Positions 59,621-64,000 of a stretch of 64,000 nucleotides of DNA are shown piece by piece (the stretch's first letter is position 1; each line of letters opens with the position of its first letter). The notes below the pieces were generated by a model. The model saw nothing but the letters and a program-made list of their open reading frames with translations, was not told the DNA's origin and did no database searches. The stretch comes from Salinibaculum sp. SYNS191 (GTDB lineage Archaea; Halobacteriota; Halobacteria; Halobacteriales; Haloarculaceae), in assembly GCF_037338445.1 (NCBI RefSeq), contig NZ_CP147838.1, forward strand, positions 2,108,001 through 2,172,000, read 5' to 3'. Made by a program: the position numbers and the translations under genes.

Positions 59621-60655
59621 CTAGTCGGCCGACGCCGACTCGTCTGCCCCTGCAGACTCGGTTCCCACGACCGGCGTCCGTTCCACGACCGTTCCCTCGA
59701 CCGTCGGGTACTGCTCGACGATTTCCCCCTTCGGCAGGTCGCCCTCCTCGACCATCTCCTCCAGCAGCCACCAGGCGAGTTCGACGTGGTCGCTCTTTGC
59801 CGTGTAGTACTCCTCGGGGACGCCCAGGTCCGCGAAGCGGGCGGAGTCGACCCAGGTCTTCCCGTAGACGATAGTGCCGTCGTCGGTAATTTCGTCGAAC
59901 GGGCGGCGGACGTTCTTCGCCATCCGCTTCAGGCGGTTGCGGTGCTGGGCGGCGTCCTTGAACACCGAGGTGCAGAAGTAGACCTGCTCGTGGTCGCCCA
60001 TCGTCTCCAGGATGTCGTGGCTGCCTTCGACGGCACTCATGTGGCCCTCGCGGAGTTCGTAGCCTTCCTCCTGCATCCGGCGGAAGTTCCCCTGGCTCAT
60101 CTCGAACTCGTTGATGTTGCAAAAGTCCGCAGCGCCCTCGTCGAGGAAGTCCAGGAACTCCTCCTCGGCGCGGATGCCCGGAATCTCGAAGGCGGGCGTG
60201 ATGCCCTCCTCGCGGGCGACGTAGAGGATGTCCTCCCACTCCGTGCCGTGGAGGTCACCCCACTGCTCGAACGGTGGGTGAAAGCGTATCTCGTCGAGGC
60301 CGGCCTCGGCCAGGCGGCGCATGTTCTCGCGACCGCCGGTGATGCCGGTGTAGAGGTGGACGTGGTGGTCCTCGCCGAACTCCTCTTTCAGCAGTGAGAT
60401 GTACCGGCAGGTCCGCTCTAGAACCTCCTGGGGTTCGCCGCCGGTGATGGACGAACCGAGCGCGTCCATCCGACGGGCCTCGTCGATTATGTCCTGGTCG
60501 CGCTCGACCTCGCGCTCGTTGGCGTAGACGTCGGTGACGTTCTTGCGGTTCTCGCCGAGCGGGCAGTAGAAGCAGTCGCGCTGGTCGCAGTAGCCGTAGA
60601 CGAAGATGACCATCTTGCCGCCTTTCGCGCACTGTTCACAGCCCTTGGAAATCAT
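59621..60655 (-). CDS. Radical SAM protein with CX4CX2C cluster site
   Basis: A 344-residue protein with a radical SAM core. The cluster Cys are C23, C28 and C31 in YCDQRDCFYC: spacing CX4CX2C instead of CX3CX2C. Two more Cys (C6, C9) precede. SAM-binding GGEP is present (SSITGGEPQEVL, about residue 69-80). It resembles an uncharacterised archaeal radical SAM family related to pyruvate formate-lyase activases (COG2108 as I recall). The substrate is unknown; no partner gene is adjacent. Confidence 0.88.
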   Translation of the reverse strand: MISKGCEQCAKGGKMVIFVYGYCDQRDCFYCPLGENRKNVTDVYANEREVERDQDIIDEARRMDALGSSITGGEPQEVLERTCRYISLLKEEFGEDHHVHLYTGITGGRENMRRLAEAGLDEIRFHPPFEQWGDLHGTEWEDILYVAREEGITPAFEIPGIRAEEEFLDFLDEGAADFCNINEFEMSQGNFRRMQEEGYELREGHMSAVEGSHDILETMGDHEQVYFCTSVFKDAAQHRNRLKRMAKNVRRPFDEITDDGTIVYGKTWVDSARFADLGVPEEYYTAKSDHVELAWWLLEEMVEEGDLPKGEIVEQYPTVEGTVVERTPVVGTESAGADESASAD

Positions 60656-60794
60656 TCGGTACCACCGTTACACCATCGAGCGTCAAAAGCCGTGCGGAAC
60701 GGAGTGGCCGCCCGACTGGCCAGTCGAGCCCGGCGTGCAAGCGGCGCACAGAACCGGGGAAGGATTACTGTCGTTCGGAGTCTGGTCACGAACG

Positions 60795-61025
60795 ATGGCA
60801 GGTCCGGAGTATCATAGACGGCGATTCGCCACCTGGCGGCGGGTCGCGCTCGCGATGCCGCTCGTGGCAGTCCTGCTGAGCGAGTACCTGCTGGGGACGC
60901 GACTCGCCCGGCCGGACCTCTTCTGGGGGGCTGTGACGGTGACGGCCTTCTTCGCCACCTGGGCGGTCCTCGCCGCGGTCTGGCACTACCTGATTCTGGA
61001 CGGCATCGACGCGCCGCCGGAGTGA
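60795..61025 (+). CDS. Small two-helix membrane protein, 76 aa
   Basis: Two membrane segments (about 19-35 VALAMPLVAVLLSEYLL and 42-65 FWGAVTVTAFFATWAVLAAVW) follow a basic start. It stands convergent to the flavoprotein at 61039, 13 bases away. No known family. Confidence 0.7.
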   Translation: MAGPEYHRRRFATWRRVALAMPLVAVLLSEYLLGTRLARPDLFWGAVTVTAFFATWAVLAAVWHYLILDGIDAPPE

Positions 61026-61038
61026 AAGAGGAGGGTCC

Positions 61039-62454
61039 TCAGTCGAGTTTGCCCGCAAGGACCTTCCCCGCGGTCAGCACCGGGTCCCAGACCGGGCTGA
61101 ACGGGGGCGCGTACGCGAGGTCGAGGTACGATAGCTGGTCGACAGTCATCTCCGCGTGGAGCGCCGTCGCCACGGTGTCGATGCGCTTGGCGACGCCCTC
61201 GCGGCCGACCATGCTGGCGCCGAGGACGCGGCCGCTGTCGCGGTCACCGACGAGGTGAATCTGGATTTCCTGCCCGCCGGGGTAGTAGTGGGCGCGGGAC
61301 TCGGCGTCGATGGTGACGCTGACCGGGTCGAAGCCGGCCTCGCGGGCGCGCTCCTCGTCGATGATGCCCGTCCGGGCGACTTCGAGGTCGAAGGCCTTCA
61401 GAACGGCCGTGCCCGCGATTTCCCCGACCGGCGTGGGGTCGCCCGCAAGCGTCGCGCCGATGGCGCGGCCGGCGCGGTTGGCGGTCAGCGCGAGCGGCAC
61501 GTGGTCGGGGTCGCCGGTCACGACGTGGGTCGCCTCGGCGCAGTCGCCGGCCGCGTAGACGTGTTCGTCGTTCGTCCGGCCGTACTCGTCGGTCGCGATA
61601 GCGCCAGTCTCGCCGAGTTCGATGCCCGCCGCCTCCGCGAAGTCGGTGTTCGGTGCGACGCCAGCCCCGACCAGCGCCAGGTCGACGTCGACTTCCAGGT
61701 CGCCGGCAGCGACCGCCGAGACCGCGTCCTCACCGAGGAAGCCGTCGACGGCCGTGTCGAGGTGGACCTCGACGCCCTGCTCGCGGAGGTGTTCCTCGAC
61801 GACGGCGGCGGCTTCCGGCCCGAACGGCTGGAGCGTGTGCGGCAGCATCTCGAAGAGGTGAACCTGGAGGTCGTGCTCGGCGAAGGCTTCGGCCATCTCG
61901 ATACCGATGTAGCCGCCGCCGATGATGGCGACGGCGTCCGGCGCTTCCAGTTCCGCGTACGCCGCGGCGGCCTCGCCGTAGCCCAGGTCCGGGAGCGACG
62001 CCGTGGGGGTGTCCATCCCGAGGAACTGCCGGATGCGCGGCGCGTCGTTCATATCGTGCAGCGTGAACACGCCGTCGAGGTCCATCCCGTCGAGCGGGGG
62101 TGTGAGGGCGTGGGCACCGGTCGCAATCAGGAGGTCGCTGTAGGCCTGCTCGAACGTGCCCTCGGGACCCTCGACGGTGACGGTGCGGGCGTCGCGGTCG
62201 ATGGCCGTCACCTCGTGACCGGTCCGGAGGTCGACGTCTCGCTCCTCGCGGAAGGCCTCGGCCGGTACCGACACCAGGTCCTCCAGCGTCTCTACCTCGC
62301 CCTTGACGTAGTAGGGCAGGCCGCAGGCCCCGTAGGAGACCCACTCGCCCTTCTCGAAGACGACGACCTCCCGGCCGGGCGCGTCGCGCTTGAACTTGCT
62401 CGCGGCGCTCATCCCCGCTGCGTCACCGCCGACGACGACCACTGGGTCTGTCAT
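61039..62454 (-). CDS. FAD-dependent CoA-disulfide-reductase-like oxidoreductase
   Basis: A 471-residue protein of the CoA-disulfide reductase/NADH oxidase group. Landmarks are VVVGGDAAGMSAA (FAD), the redox Cys44 in SYGACGLPYYVKG, a second dinucleotide loop VAIIGGGYIGIEMAEAF (NAD(P)H), and VYAAGDCAEATHVVTG. The C-terminal dimer domain is present. It would reduce CoA disulfide or polysulfide, or oxidise NADH, keeping thiol balance. It is divergent from the DUF1684 gene. Confidence 0.92.
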   Translation of the reverse strand: MTDPVVVVGGDAAGMSAASKFKRDAPGREVVVFEKGEWVSYGACGLPYYVKGEVETLEDLVSVPAEAFREERDVDLRTGHEVTAIDRDARTVTVEGPEGTFEQAYSDLLIATGAHALTPPLDGMDLDGVFTLHDMNDAPRIRQFLGMDTPTASLPDLGYGEAAAAYAELEAPDAVAIIGGGYIGIEMAEAFAEHDLQVHLFEMLPHTLQPFGPEAAAVVEEHLREQGVEVHLDTAVDGFLGEDAVSAVAAGDLEVDVDLALVGAGVAPNTDFAEAAGIELGETGAIATDEYGRTNDEHVYAAGDCAEATHVVTGDPDHVPLALTANRAGRAIGATLAGDPTPVGEIAGTAVLKAFDLEVARTGIIDEERAREAGFDPVSVTIDAESRAHYYPGGQEIQIHLVGDRDSGRVLGASMVGREGVAKRIDTVATALHAEMTVDQLSYLDLAYAPPFSPVWDPVLTAGKVLAGKLD

Positions 62455-62699
62455 GTCTGATTCTTCGGCGAGCGGCTACTAAAGTATATTGCTAGCCATA
62501 CAATACTATCTCCGGCAGTGAGTCGGTCAGTCCCGAAGTCAGCGCTCCGTAAACTGGCAGCCAGACCGACAGCACCCGGCAAAAACTCGGTTGGAGACGC
62601 TCGAAACCGGTATAGGCGGGGCAAGCGGAACTCGTGCGGATAGAGATGCAGGGAACGACGATGCAGTTTTGTGTGTCTAGCGCAAAACTGGTGGTAGAA

Positions 62700-63245
62700 A
62701 TGTCCTGGAAAGAGGAGATAGCGCGCCAGCGCGAGCGGAAAGAGCAGTACTTCGGCGGGGACCCCCGGTCGCCGCTCCCGCCGGACGAACGGGAGGCGTT
62801 CGACGGGCTGAACTACTACCCGATAGACGAGTCGTACCGGTACGAACTGTCGCTGCAGGAGTACGACGAGCCGGAGCCGGTCGTCGTCGGAACGAGCACC
62901 GACGGCGAGCAGGAGTACCTGGCGTGGGGCGAGTTCACGTTCACCGTCGACGGCGAGGACGTGAGCCTGGTCGCGTACAGGTCCGACGCCGACGAGGACC
63001 GCCTGTGGGTGCCCTTCAGGGACGCGACCAGCGGCGAGGAGACCTACGGCGCGGGGCGGTACATCGACCTCGAACCCGAGCACCACCGGACGGCGGACGG
63101 GGAGTGGATACTCGACTTCAACGAGGCGTACAACCCGACCTGCGCGTACTCGGACCGCTACGAGTGTCCGCTCCCGCCGACGGAGAACTGGCTGGAGGTG
63201 GCGATCGAGGCCGGCGAGAAGGACTACGACGGCGTCGGCCACTGA
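62700..63245 (+). CDS. DUF1684 family protein, 181 aa
   Basis: Matches DUF1684: an initial helix WKEEIARQRERKEQYF, RSPLPPDEREAFDGLNYYPID, then LWVPFRDATSGEETYGAGRY and YNPTCAYSDRYECPLPP. The last Cys-Tyr-Cys region is the family signature. I chose the ATG at 62700 since earlier residues of the frame are not conserved-type. Function unknown; no operon. Confidence 0.88.
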   Translation: MSWKEEIARQRERKEQYFGGDPRSPLPPDEREAFDGLNYYPIDESYRYELSLQEYDEPEPVVVGTSTDGEQEYLAWGEFTFTVDGEDVSLVAYRSDADEDRLWVPFRDATSGEETYGAGRYIDLEPEHHRTADGEWILDFNEAYNPTCAYSDRYECPLPPTENWLEVAIEAGEKDYDGVGH

Positions 63246-63297
63246 CGCTACCCCGCCGCCCGAAAGCAGATAAAGACGGCTGGCATAGCCGTGGATA

Positions 63298-64000
63298 ATG
63301 CTGCTGGTGCTGTGTGTGGACCTCGACGACGACCTCGGTCGGAAGACCGACGTCGAGACCCCCGTCGTCGGCCGCGACGCCGTGGAGGCGGCCGCGGTCG
63401 AACTCGCCACCGCCGACCCCGAGGACAGCGACGTGAACGTCCTGTTCGAGGGGTGCCACCTCGCGGACAGTATCATCGACGAGACCGTCGAGGTCGCGGC
63501 GGTCACCGGCGTCGACGGCAGCGACGTGGCCGCGAACCGCGCCGTCGGCGAGGAGGTCGACCGCGTACTCGCCCAGTTAGCGACCGGCGAGGACGTGCGC
63601 GCGCTCGTCGTCACGGACGGCGCACAGGACGAGTCTGTCGTCCCCGTCATCCGCTCGCGGGTGCCCATCGACGGCGTCCGCCGCGTCGTCGTCCGGCAGG
63701 CACAGGACCTCGAATCGATGTACTACACCATCAAACAGGTGCTGGACGACCCCGAGACCCGCGGCACGCTGCTGGTGCCGCTCGGTATCCTGTTGCTCAT
63801 CTACCCGCTGACGATTCTCGCTGACCTGCTGGGCTTTCCGGGGACTGTCTTCGGCGTCGTCTCGGCACTGCTCGGGCTGTACGTCCTCGCTCGCGGGTTC
63901 GGTCTGGAGGAGACGCTGGACAGCACCGTCGCCCGCGTCCGCGCGGCGCTTTTCACCGGCCGCGTGACGCTCATCACCTACGTCGCCGCCGCGGCGCTGA
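63298..64000 (+). CDS. DUF373 family membrane protein (partial, runs off the window)
   Basis: The ATG at 63298 opens a frame still open at the window end (234 codons seen). It reads LVLCVDLDDDLGRKTDVETPVVG, LFEGCHLADSIIDETVEVAAVTG, ALVVTDGAQDESVVPVIRSR and YYTIKQVLDD, the conserved part of DUF373. Membrane segments begin near residue 160 (LLVPLGILLLIYPLTI). The family is archaeal with unknown role. The rest of the gene lies beyond the window. Confidence 0.9.
   Translation, partial: MLLVLCVDLDDDLGRKTDVETPVVGRDAVEAAAVELATADPEDSDVNVLFEGCHLADSIIDETVEVAAVTGVDGSDVAANRAVGEEVDRVLAQLATGEDVRALVVTDGAQDESVVPVIRSRVPIDGVRRVVVRQAQDLESMYYTIKQVLDDPETRGTLLVPLGILLLIYPLTILADLLGFPGTVFGVVSALLGLYVLARGFGLEETLDSTVARVRAALFTGRVTLITYVAAAAL

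Overview
The window is a stretch of a haloarchaeal (class Halobacteria) chromosome, most like the Haloarcula/Halorientalis group. The evidence is the very acidic proteins (Asp/Glu rich), the G+C-rich codon use, leaderless promoters with a TATA box about 25-30 nt before the start codon, twin-arginine lipoproteins, a PGF-CTERM-like surface protein, many bacterio-opsin-activator type (HTH_10) regulators, a RdfA homologue, and an MCM helicase carrying inteins.

Layout. (1) 1-11.4 kb is moderately A/T-richer accessory sequence: a small orphan protein, an IclR regulator with its own palindromic sites, a RdfA homologue next to an SMC-like ATPase, a second IclR regulator overlapping an acyl-CoA-synthetase-like protein, and a convergent acyl-CoA carboxylase operon (biotin carboxylase/BCCP, carboxyltransferase, MaoC hydratase) resembling the leucine-degradation gene set of actinobacteria. 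(2) 11.7-13.9 kb holds one IS630-family element with a single-base frame break and the remains of a second, followed by A/T-rich spacer. (3) 14.26-26.9 kb is core-like G+C-rich sequence: MCM helicase with two inteins (523 and 639 aa), a small HTH protein plus a zinc-ribbon protein, a DUF3592 protein, a GAF/PAS histidine kinase, and an unusual locus of two ATP-grasp paralogues divergent from a ComB-like phosphatase and a TIM-barrel protein. (4) 27-50.5 kb is accessory again: five HTH_10 regulators, an FAD oxidase (BBE type), a large multi-PAS/GAF regulator, a three-gene surface or secretion-like operon (FAD-linked oxidase, beta-repeat protein, PKD/PGF-CTERM protein), lipoproteins, a multicopper oxidase, several broken genes (cupin, TnpB, SnoaL-like, a multi-frameshift gene), and at least five copies of a dispersed repeat. 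(5) From a tRNA-Pro at 50.7 kb to the right end the sequence is ordinary core: AI-2E family transporter, two sulfurtransferases, a rubrerythrin-like protein, a 7TM histidine kinase, an SDR, a TRAM protein, a lipoprotein, a radical SAM protein, a CoA-disulfide-reductase-like flavoprotein, a DUF1684 protein and the start of a DUF373 membrane protein.

How the parts work together. The carboxylase operon with its MaoC hydratase, the divergent ligase-like protein and the IclR regulator form a plausible branched-chain acyl-CoA degradation unit. The four regulators between 47.2 and 50.0 kb share a palindrome (consensus CATGGTGCACCATG) 35-60 nt before each start and look like a self-connected regulatory circuit. 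The ATP-grasp/ComB-like/TIM-barrel locus looks like a small uncharacterised biosynthetic or modification pathway. No CRISPR array, integrase or rRNA was seen.
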